From Candidatus Mcinerneyibacterium aminivorans (GTDB lineage: Bacteria > Macinerneyibacteriota > Macinerneyibacteria > Macinerneyibacteriales > Macinerneyibacteriaceae): DNA of 51,421 bases. The stretch is from NCBI GenBank assembly GCA_008086245.1, contig VSIX01000035.1:1-51421 (forward strand), given 5' to 3'. This document shows positions 1 through 6,034 of this stretch, one piece after another. Each line of letters begins with the position of its first letter. The first letter of the stretch is position 1. Below the pieces are notes generated by a model. It did not search any database and was not told the origin of the DNA. It worked only from the letters and a program-made list of their open reading frames with translations. The translations under genes and the position numbers were made by a program.

Positions 1-269
1 CCGCAGTACTGGCATACATTTTGGTTAAATGGAATTTTGTTTTGGCAGTATGGACATTCTCTATATTTATCACTACTTAAACCGGTCTTATTATTGTTTT
101 TAAAAAAATCAAAGTTATCAAAAAAATTTTTGATACCGGTTGTTAATTTTATAATTAATGGTCCAGCTATAGTAAGGATAAATATCAAAATTAAGAAAAA
201 CCACCCTATTGGAGTAAAAAACAATAAAAACAAAATAAATACAGTAATTAAAAGCCAGTATAATCTCAA
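1..269 (-). CDS. Membrane protein with C-terminal zinc ribbon (3' end off window)
   Basis: An open frame of 89 codons runs off the left edge. It starts at a TTG (269-267) with an AGGG ribosome site 7 bases upstream (280-277), 31 bases after the stop of the PHP gene, so it looks like the next gene of that operon. Residues 4-43 form one or two hydrophobic segments interrupted by TPIGW. After a polar linker there are two CPYC/CQYC-type knuckles (C72, C75, C86, C89), the pattern of a zinc ribbon. No ATG exists in the frame near the start, which is why a simple ATG search misses it. The function is unknown; small membrane proteins with a terminal zinc ribbon are common and uncharacterised. I am fairly sure it is coding because the frame is open, hydrophobicity is organised and the cysteine pairs are regular. 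Confidence 0.7.
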   Translation of the reverse strand, partial: MRLYWLLITVFILFLLFFTPIGWFFLILIFILTIAGPLIIKLTTGIKNFFDNFDFFKNNNKTGLSSDKYRECPYCQNKIPFNQNVCQYC

Positions 270-300
270 AATTATTCCCTATCCTTTTCTATTCTAATAA

Positions 301-1092
301 TTATATTTTTATATTGTTCCATTGGCCGTTATGCTTTCTAGATAAAAAATTTATCCCATTATCTTTTAACATTTTTATAGCTTTATTGTAGAAACTATCT
401 TTCATCTCATTTAATGAATGTAAATCTGAACCAATAGTAAGCAAATTACCTCCGTTATTTATATATTTTTTTATAATTCCTATAGAAGGAATAAGATTCC
501 CTATTGGCTTTCTTAACCCCGAGAAATTAATCTCCAAGGCTATATTATTTAATTTCATGTAATTGAAAATACTATCTATTATATTATAATAATCTTCTAT
601 ATTTGCATATTCAGGATAATATCGCTGGAATATTCCTAAATGTCCTAAAACATCTATCATTCCAGATTTGACCATTTCCAAATTGGCTTTATAATAACTA
701 TTTATAGCAGATTTATCAAATGGGTTATCTACTGGAATTGACATGTTAATATTCTTTTCCGTTCTGTGAATTGAACCAATTATAACCTCATAATCGTTTT
801 TATTTATTATATCATCTATTTTTTTTATATACTGATGGTATTCACCAACTTCAAGACCTTTTTTTATTATAATCTGTTCTTTATATTTTGTTTTTAAATC
901 ATCAATAGTTTTTGTATAATCATCTAGATTGAGTAGACCATAATTTTTAATATCAATCGGGTTTAAATCAAAATGATCTGTTATAACAATTTCATTGTAG
1001 TTTTGATTTATTGCCTTGCAAATCAAATATTCCGGGTTGATACTGGAATCAGAACTAAAGTTTGTGTGAAGGTGGTAATCTAATTTAAACAT
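301..1092 (-). CDS. PHP-family phosphatase, histidinol-phosphatase-like
   Basis: The 263-residue protein has the full PHP metal-site series: HLHTNFSSDSS at the N-terminus, an ITDH motif, GLEVGEY, GSIHRTE, DVLGHLG, EINFSG and near the C-terminus GSDLHS. This is the layout of HisK/YtvP-type histidinol phosphatases, which dephosphorylate L-histidinol phosphate in histidine synthesis with a trinuclear metal centre. No his genes lie in the window, so a different phosphoester substrate is possible. The ATG overlaps the stop of the upstream MscS gene by one base (TAATG), which suggests translational coupling. The length is normal for the family. Confidence 0.8.
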   Translation of the reverse strand: MFKLDYHLHTNFSSDSSINPEYLICKAINQNYNEIVITDHFDLNPIDIKNYGLLNLDDYTKTIDDLKTKYKEQIIIKKGLEVGEYHQYIKKIDDIINKNDYEVIIGSIHRTEKNINMSIPVDNPFDKSAINSYYKANLEMVKSGMIDVLGHLGIFQRYYPEYANIEDYYNIIDSIFNYMKLNNIALEINFSGLRKPIGNLIPSIGIIKKYINNGGNLLTIGSDLHSLNEMKDSFYNKAIKMLKDNGINFLSRKHNGQWNNIKI

Positions 1093-1931
1093 TACTCTTT
1101 TTTTCTAATTTCTCTAATATCATTTAATTTAACTGGGAATTCCTTGGTTTCCTCACCTGTATAAAGTGTAACATGTGGGAAAGGAATTTCAATATCTTCT
1201 TGGTCAAATCGTTCTTTAATTTTTTCCATAAAAGAATTTTTAGCTTCAAAATAATCTTCGGAATTAATCCATGCTCCCAGTACCAAATCAAGCGAGCTAT
1301 TTCCAAAATCCTTAAATCTATAAATAGGTCCAGGTTCATCCAGTACATATTCGTCATTTTTTGCTATATCAAACAAAATGTTTTTTACCCTGCCAATGTC
1401 TTCTTTATAGGCTACTCCAACTTCAATATCCAGCCGTCTTATAGGATATTTGGTTAAATTAATCATTGGAGATTTAATCATTTCTTCATTTGGCACTCTA
1501 ATGAGTTTGTTATCAAATGTTTTTAATTTAATTGATAATAGATCTATCGAAACTACTCTTCCAAGATGGCTGTCAATTTGCACAATATCTCCTATTTCAA
1601 AGGTTCTTTCTGTAATAAGAAATATACCACTAATAATGTTTGAAAAGCTTGTTTGTGAAGCAAAACCAATAGCCACACCTGCTATTCCCAGTGCACTTAA
1701 GAGGGCTGTTAATTTTATGCCTACTTGATCCAGTACAGTAAATAATATAATTAATCCCCCACCCCAGAAAATTGCTTTTTGTATTAGTTTTCTGGTGTGT
1801 ATTGAAACAGTTTTTTTTAAAAATTTTTTTACAATATAAATTAGAAGTTTTAAAGAGCCTATCCCTAAAACAAGTATTAAGGATATTTTTATAATTGTTT
1901 GCAGGTTAATATTGTCAATTATATTTTCCAT
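1092..1931 (-). CDS. Small-conductance mechanosensitive channel, MscS family
   Basis: The 279-residue protein has an N-terminal hydrophobic helix (about residues 14-36), a second one (about 52-70), and a glycine/alanine-rich pore helix ALGIAGVAIGFASQ followed by the signature FSNIISGIFLITE and FEIGDIV of the MscS beta domain. The C-terminal third is the soluble alpha/beta cytoplasmic part. MscS channels open under membrane tension to release solutes after hypo-osmotic shock. The size is that of minimal MscS proteins. An AGGAGG site sits 4 bases before the ATG. It lies directly downstream of a marR gene that has its own promoter and is probably in the same transcript. Confidence 0.9.
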   Translation of the reverse strand: MENIIDNINLQTIIKISLILVLGIGSLKLLIYIVKKFLKKTVSIHTRKLIQKAIFWGGGLIILFTVLDQVGIKLTALLSALGIAGVAIGFASQTSFSNIISGIFLITERTFEIGDIVQIDSHLGRVVSIDLLSIKLKTFDNKLIRVPNEEMIKSPMINLTKYPIRRLDIEVGVAYKEDIGRVKNILFDIAKNDEYVLDEPGPIYRFKDFGNSSLDLVLGAWINSEDYFEAKNSFMEKIKERFDQEDIEIPFPHVTLYTGEETKEFPVKLNDIREIRKKE

Positions 1932-1970
1932 TTTACCTCCTTTTTACATTTTAATAAAATATATACGTAC

Positions 1971-2417
1971 TTATTTCATATTTTCATAATAATTTTTTGT
2001 GCTATGTGCAAGTTTTTCTAATACATATTTAAAACTGGATAACTCATGATCTTTTAAATCTGACTTAATGGTATTGAAAAAATCATCTCTAAATATTTTT
2101 TCTTTTCTATTGAACTCCCTTCCTTTTTCCGTTAAATATATTTTTAAAGCTCTTTTGTCTTTTTCATCTTTTATTTTAATTATAAAGCTTTTTTCTTTTA
2201 ATTCATTAACAGCTCTTGTGATCGTTCCTTTATCATAGTTTATTAACCTCTGAAGCTCGGTTAATGACACACCATCACCAACTCTGTTTAATGTAAATAG
2301 AACCATAAATCTTGCATAACCACTAAGATTCCTGCTTTCAGTAGTTATTCTTTTATTAATAATAGATTTATATAATTTGTGAAATTTTTGTAAATAGAAA
2401 AAAATTTCATCGCTCAT
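1971..2417 (-). CDS. MarR-family transcriptional regulator
   Basis: The 148-residue protein has the winged helix of MarR regulators: a helical dimerisation start, then SGYARFMVLFTLNR, a recognition helix region SLTELQRLINYDKGTITRAVNEL and a wing ending in KRALKIYLTEKGRE. I place the start at the ATG at 2417 because GGGAG lies six bases before it. The frame stays open to an ATG at 2450, but that codon falls at the predicted transcription start of the promoter described here and would leave no ribosome site. MarR proteins usually repress their own operon in response to a small ligand. The repeats at 2441-2484 fit autoregulation, and the MscS and PHP genes downstream would then be under its control. 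The ligand is unknown. Confidence 0.85.
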   Translation of the reverse strand: MSDEIFFYLQKFHKLYKSIINKRITTESRNLSGYARFMVLFTLNRVGDGVSLTELQRLINYDKGTITRAVNELKEKSFIIKIKDEKDKRALKIYLTEKGREFNRKEKIFRDDFFNTIKSDLKDHELSSFKYVLEKLAHSTKNYYENMK

Positions 2418-2440
2418 AAAAGCTCCCATCATAAATATAA

Positions 2441-2484
2441 TTGCATACACAAGTAATTATAACAACTGTTATTTGTTTACGCAA
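2441..2484. promoter_or_regulatory. Operator-like inverted repeats over the marR promoter
   Basis: TTGCATACACAA (2441-2452) and TTGTTTACGCAA (2473-2484) are inverted copies of each other with two mismatches and a 20-base spacer. One arm covers the -35 element and the other covers the predicted start of transcription. Between them is a perfect ATAACA-AC-TGTTAT palindrome (2459-2472) touching the -10. The placement is that of an autorepressor operator; binding by the MarR protein is inferred. Confidence 0.5.
2456..2484 (-). promoter_or_regulatory. Sigma-70-type promoter of marR
   Basis: On the minus strand TTGCGT (2484-2479) and TATAAT (2461-2456) are separated by exactly 17 bases. Transcription would begin near 2449, giving a short leader before the ATG at 2417. 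Confidence 0.7.
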
Positions 2485-2643
2485 CAATAATTTTATAATA
2501 AATATTTTTATATAGATTATATTTTTGATGGTGTTTGTTGATATTGATAAAATATTGTAAAATATTCTTTTTATTAATAGGTTTGATGAAAAAATAATAA
2601 TTTTTAAAAAATTGTTATTAAAGATACAGCCCTTATTAGAATA

Positions 2644-2757
2644 TTATGGAAACCGATATAAAGATAGTAACCTCTTATCCATTTTCCATATAGAATACAT
2701 ATAGAAGAAACCCAAGAAATAATCAGGATCAATTCCCCAAAAAGCAAAAGGAATCAT
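2644..2757 (-). CDS. Possible 37-residue small protein downstream of cinA
   Basis: This open frame starts at an ATG (2757) six bases after TAGG and ends at TAA (2644). Its residues are unusually rich in Trp, Phe, Tyr, Pro and Gly (for example IPFAFWGIDPDYFLGFFY), unlike the Lys/Asn/Ile-rich translation expected of random AT-rich DNA. The frame is also continuous with the cinA gene: after the cinA TAG at 2784-2782 the same frame stays open for 45 codons. It may be a real aromatic-rich membrane peptide, a decayed gene remnant or chance. The remaining 2418-2781 region holds only the marR promoter and no other recognisable gene. Confidence 0.3.
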   Translation of the reverse strand: MIPFAFWGIDPDYFLGFFYMYSIWKMDKRLLSLYRFP

Positions 2758-2781
2758 AAAATACCTATAAAAATACTTAGC

Positions 2782-3429
2782 CTAATATTCTTTAATTAGA
2801 ATTTTATTTAGAGCCCAAAAGATATAACTGATTAAACCTTTCCTTATATCATTTCTCTTGCCTCTAAAATTCCATTTAAAGTTATATTTTTTTCCATTAT
2901 AGGCAATTGTAACATATATTGTACCTACATCTTTGCCTGTTGGACCTGCATATCCAGTAGTTGAGATATATACATCACTTGAAAAATAATTTTTTAAGCT
3001 TTCTATCATTTTATTAGAAATATTGAAAGAAACTGTTCCATATTTATTTATAGCTTTTTTTGAAATTTTTAGTAATTCTATCTTGCTGGAGGTGCTGTAA
3101 GCAATTATACTACCCTTGAAGATTTTAGAGATTCCTTCCTGATTTACAATAGTATCGCTTAGTTTTCCACCGGTTACTGATTCCACTACTGAGATAGTTA
3201 TATTTTTTTCAAGCATAAAATTTAACAGATTATCTATATAATCAAAACAATAAAAAAGAATTCTTTTGCGAATCAAATAATTGACAATTTTATAATAGAT
3301 TTCTTTGTCAGTTGGTTTTTTTATAACAATATTATTTTTTCCAATGGATATGTGATCAAATTTGGTTAAATAATTGATATCGTTATTACTTAACTTATTA
3401 TATAATATTATATATTTATCTAATTCCAT
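2782..3429 (-). CDS. pncC: CinA C-terminal-domain protein, NMN amidohydrolase-like
   Basis: Residues 70-215 form a CinA_C/PncC domain: SVVESVTGGKLSD (catalytic Ser-type motif), FKGSIIAYSTSSKIELL with the conserved Tyr and Lys, GTVSFN, and STTGYAGPTG followed by VGTIYV. PncC converts nicotinamide mononucleotide to nicotinate mononucleotide in NAD recycling. Residues 1-65 resemble the divergent KH-like segment that precedes this domain in full-length CinA, while the MoCF-like N-terminal domain is absent, so this is a shortened CinA. It is the last gene of the acyP operon, five bases after the dehydrogenase gene. The usual AES triad start is VES here, a mild change. Confidence 0.75.
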   Translation of the reverse strand: MELDKYIILYNKLSNNDINYLTKFDHISIGKNNIVIKKPTDKEIYYKIVNYLIRKRILFYCFDYIDNLLNFMLEKNITISVVESVTGGKLSDTIVNQEGISKIFKGSIIAYSTSSKIELLKISKKAINKYGTVSFNISNKMIESLKNYFSSDVYISTTGYAGPTGKDVGTIYVTIAYNGKKYNFKWNFRGKRNDIRKGLISYIFWALNKILIKEY

Positions 3430-3433
3430 AATA

Positions 3434-4186
3434 TCACAACTCGTTTATATCCATACGTTCACCGTCAGGAAAAAAATCTAAAAATAAAAGTTCAATAATT
3501 TTCATTGCCACATCATTGGGATCCCTCAAAATATCTGATTTGAAATATTCTATATATTTCCCTACATGTATGAAGTTTTCTTTCGGTTGTTTACGGATTT
3601 CTTCCTGCATTTTTGTATTAACAATTCCTGGTGCAAGACTCAATATTTCTACACCTTTATTCCCATACTGCTTATTTTGTTCTATAGCAATTACCTTGGA
3701 AAGGATATCAATTCCAGCTTTAGAAGCGCAATATCCTCCCCACCCATAATAAGGATCCTTCGATGCCCCAGAAGATATATTTATTATTCTTTTAGTAGCA
3801 TCGATATTTTTTACTTTTTTTATAAACTCATTACTTAAAATTGCAGGGGCAATCAAATCCAGTGAAATTTGATTTTTTATTTCCCTGCTTGATATTTTGC
3901 CTATAGGACCTATGGGTTTTATTGTTGCAGCATTATTAATTAAAGCTATGAAACGTGGATTTTTTATTTGTTTAAATATTTTATCAATTAATCCAGGGAT
4001 ATTTTTGCTCCTACTCAAATCAAAACTGTAAGTGATAACCTTATTAATATTATTTTTAATTTTTTCTTTAAGTGCATTCATATCACTTCTAGCAATTAAA
4101 TGTAAAACTATATTCTCTCCCTTAAGATTTTCACTCAAAGCTTTACCAATACCTTTAGAAGCTCCTGTTAAAATAACATGTTTCAT
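3434..4186 (-). CDS. Short-chain dehydrogenase/reductase
   Basis: The 250-residue protein is a classical SDR: the TGASKGIG nucleotide-binding loop at residues 7-14, NNAAT, the catalytic Ser in ISSGAS and a YCASK catalytic Tyr-Lys pair, followed by the PG motif in LAPGIVNT. The short spacing and the GWGGYCASK stretch recall benzil reductase/sepiapterin-reductase-like SDRs (YueD type), which reduce diketones or pterins with NADPH, but the substrate cannot be read from sequence. Its AAGGAGTGAT ribosome site lies inside the last codons of the sigma factor gene, with the ATG directly after that gene's TAG, so the two are tightly coupled. Confidence 0.85.
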   Translation of the reverse strand: MKHVILTGASKGIGKALSENLKGENIVLHLIARSDMNALKEKIKNNINKVITYSFDLSRSKNIPGLIDKIFKQIKNPRFIALINNAATIKPIGPIGKISSREIKNQISLDLIAPAILSNEFIKKVKNIDATKRIINISSGASKDPYYGWGGYCASKAGIDILSKVIAIEQNKQYGNKGVEILSLAPGIVNTKMQEEIRKQPKENFIHVGKYIEYFKSDILRDPNDVAMKIIELLFLDFFPDGERMDINEL

Positions 4187-5164
4187 CTAATCACTCCTTA
4201 GATTTTTTAACTTAATTGCTAATTTTTCTAATGCTCTTTTTTCAATTTGAGAAACCCTCTGTTTGGAAATCCCAAATCTTTTACCAATTTCCTTAAACGA
4301 TTCGAAGTTATTATTATTCAAGCCATATCTTGAGGATAGGATATCTTTTTCACGCTCACTTAAATCATTTACTGCTTTTCTTACCTGTTTGGTTATTGAT
4401 TTTTTTAGAACTTTATTATAATTTTTATCTTCAACATGCATTGAATCATACTGTTTAGCATTATATTTTAATTCTTCTTCAATATCCTCTGTTTGACTAA
4501 AAAGAGAAGATAAAAGCATTAATGTGTAATTATCAATATTTAAATCTTCCTTTATTTTTTCTAAATCAACATGTAAATTGTCATTCTGGTAATTAGATAT
4601 TTTTTGCTTATATTTTCTATATTTATTCAACATTCTATCAGAAAATTTAACAGGAGTTATGTTCTTATACAAATAATTTTTTATATAATGTTCTATCCAG
4701 TATGATGCATAAGTTGCAAATCGAGCATTTCTTGTATAATCATATTTATCAATTGCCACCAGCAGGCCGATATTTCCCTCTTCTATTAAATCCAAGAACA
4801 TAAATTGATTTGAATTATTTATATATTTCTTTGCAATGCTTATAACAAGCCTCAAGTTGGACTCAGCTATAATTTTTTTAATATTCTGGTCACTTGATTC
4901 ATTATATTTTTTAAAAAACTCTTTTTCCTGGTTTTTTGTTAAAAGAGGGAAGTTTTTGAGTTCATCCAAATAATATGACAGTGAGTTATATTTGTTATCT
5001 GCCCTTTTAATTTCCTTTATTTGAGAAGATAAAAATTTAATTATTTTATGAAAACATTCTGGAGGGACTTTATATTCCTTTAAAATACGGGGAATATCCT
5101 TTCTATTTAGATTTTTAATATTTTCTTTATTATCAATTTTATTTATATAATGTTTGCATTTCAT
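4187..5164 (-). CDS. Sigma-70-family RNA polymerase sigma factor (alternative)
   Basis: The protein carries sigma region 1.2 (SLSYYLDELKNFPLLTKNQE), region 2 with NLRLVISIAKKY, DLIEEGNIGLLVAIDKYDY and RFATYASYWIEHYIKNYLYK, a region 3, and region 4 with LSEREKDILSSRYGL and the HTH FKEIGKRFGISKQRVSQIEKRALEKL. Region 2.4 departs from the housekeeping GYKFSTYATWWIRQAI pattern, and region 1.1 is replaced by about 70 short, lysine-rich residues, so I read it as a group 2/3 (RpoS/RpoH-like) factor and not RpoD. I take the ATG at 5164; an in-frame TTG at 5170 directly follows the acyP stop and is an alternative. Cotranscription with acyP, an SDR and cinA suggests a stress or stationary-phase role, which is inference. 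Confidence 0.85.
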   Translation of the reverse strand: MKCKHYINKIDNKENIKNLNRKDIPRILKEYKVPPECFHKIIKFLSSQIKEIKRADNKYNSLSYYLDELKNFPLLTKNQEKEFFKKYNESSDQNIKKIIAESNLRLVISIAKKYINNSNQFMFLDLIEEGNIGLLVAIDKYDYTRNARFATYASYWIEHYIKNYLYKNITPVKFSDRMLNKYRKYKQKISNYQNDNLHVDLEKIKEDLNIDNYTLMLLSSLFSQTEDIEEELKYNAKQYDSMHVEDKNYNKVLKKSITKQVRKAVNDLSEREKDILSSRYGLNNNNFESFKEIGKRFGISKQRVSQIEKRALEKLAIKLKNLRSD

Positions 5165-5170
5165 ATTCAA

Positions 5171-5446
5171 TTAATACTTTATCGAAAATTTATTGTAATT
5201 TTTATCTAAAGAAATTTCTTTCTTTTTTAAATTATTTACTTCAGCTGTACGGGGCCCTTCTTTAATTTTTGAAACAAATCTATTTAATTTATTTTCATCT
5301 CCATAAGCTTTTATTAAAACACTCCCATCAGGCATATTCTTGACAAATCCTTTTAAACCCAAATTGCTTGCAAAATTTTGAGTAAAATATCTAAATCCTA
5401 CACCCTGAACTCTACCAAATAATTTCAATTTCAGCCCTTTCTTCAT
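5171..5446 (-). CDS. acyP: Acylphosphatase
   Basis: The 91-residue protein has the complete acylphosphatase signature: GRVQGVGFRYF, containing the catalytic Arg, and GFVKNMPDGSV, containing the catalytic Asn. The enzyme hydrolyses acyl phosphates such as acetyl phosphate and carbamoyl phosphate. The length is typical. A GGAGG site lies about 11 bases upstream of the ATG. It is the first gene after the extended -10 promoter at 5493-5501 and leads the operon acyP, sigma factor, SDR, cinA. Confidence 0.92.
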   Translation of the reverse strand: MKKGLKLKLFGRVQGVGFRYFTQNFASNLGLKGFVKNMPDGSVLIKAYGDENKLNRFVSKIKEGPRTAEVNNLKKKEISLDKNYNKFSIKY

Positions 5447-5492
5447 ATGGTAAAATACCTCCTTTTATTTGATAAAATCCATAAACAATATT

Positions 5493-5501
5493 ATTATAGC
5501 A
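5493..5501 (-). promoter_or_regulatory. Extended -10 promoter of the acyP operon
   Basis: The minus strand reads TGCTATAAT, a perfect -10 with a TGn extension and no good -35 at 16-18 bases. Transcription would start near 5486, about 40 bases before the acyP ATG. Confidence 0.6.
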
Positions 5502-5512
5502 CAATTTAGATA

Positions 5513-5532
5513 AGATAAAAGATGTTTTATCT
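5513..5532. repeat. 8-bp perfect inverted repeat upstream of the acyP promoter
   Basis: AGATAAAA and TTTTATCT flank a GATG loop. It lies just 3' of the DtxR-type gene and covers the place where the -35 of the acyP promoter would be. It could be a weak terminator of the upstream gene, though no T-run follows, or a protein-binding palindrome. Confidence 0.4.
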
Positions 5533-5544
5533 ATAAGAGAGGTA

Positions 5545-6003
5545 TTATTGGTTATCAGGACGCCTACCGTGTTTAAGAAAATATTTAAATTTTGGTAAAG
5601 GACCTTCTTCATCTTTTTTTGGGCAATTTTCAATATATTCCAGAAATTTACTCATTCTGTCATAAGTAATTTTATGAATTGTATGTTCCAGCTGACAGGC
5701 ATCTTCTTCCGCAATATCAGGAGGAACATTTAAAATTTTCTTAAAAAAATCAGTAATTATTTCATGTTTTTTATATATTATTTTTGCAACTTTTTTCCCT
5801 TTTTCTGTTAAAAATACATATCCATATTTGTGATGTTCAACTAAGTCTTTATTTTTTAAAATATTAATGGCTTTTAAAACTGAGGGATTTTTCACTTCTA
5901 AATATTCTGAAATATGTTTAATTCTGACATTTTTTTCTCTTTGATCTATTATATAAATTGCTTCCAGATAATCTTCCTGACTTTTTGTAAGTTCAATATT
6001 CAT
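5545..6003 (-). CDS. DtxR/MntR-family metal-dependent regulator
   Basis: The 152-residue protein has an N-terminal winged helix (residues 7-70) and the metal/dimerisation domain but no SH3 domain, the MntR size class. Visible metal ligands are D11 and E14 in SQEDYLEAIY (MntR D8/E11 positions), H80, and C103, E106, H107 in DACQLEH. Cysteine at 103 is the residue used by iron sensors DtxR/IdeR where MntR has Glu, so the site is mixed and the metal (Fe or Mn) is uncertain. The start is the ATG at 6003 with GGAGG four bases before it; a longer frame reaching 6051 would overlap polX and lacks a ribosome site. No metal transporter is adjacent. Confidence 0.85.
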   Translation of the reverse strand: MNIELTKSQEDYLEAIYIIDQREKNVRIKHISEYLEVKNPSVLKAINILKNKDLVEHHKYGYVFLTEKGKKVAKIIYKKHEIITDFFKKILNVPPDIAEEDACQLEHTIHKITYDRMSKFLEYIENCPKKDEEGPLPKFKYFLKHGRRPDNQ

Positions 6004-6034
6004 TTTACCTCCATAGGCAATAATATTAGATTTA

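Noticed and set aside
37-297. Plus-strand reading frame of 86 codons
   Set aside because: It lies opposite a better frame with a ribosome site, membrane helices and paired cysteines; its own translation has no organised features.
1173-1728. Plus-strand frames opposite the MscS gene
   Set aside because: They mirror the MscS coding sequence, and MscS has full family motifs.
2782-2784. UAG after cinA as a reassigned or readthrough codon
   Set aside because: Other genes here (for example the sigma factor and the DgkA-PAP2 gene) end normally in TAG and no recoding signal was recognised, so a normal stop is the default; the downstream frame is kept only as a weak small-gene candidate.
5412-5633. 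Minus-strand frame overlapping the DtxR gene end and acyP start
   Set aside because: It crosses the acyP promoter and two better genes and shows no domain.
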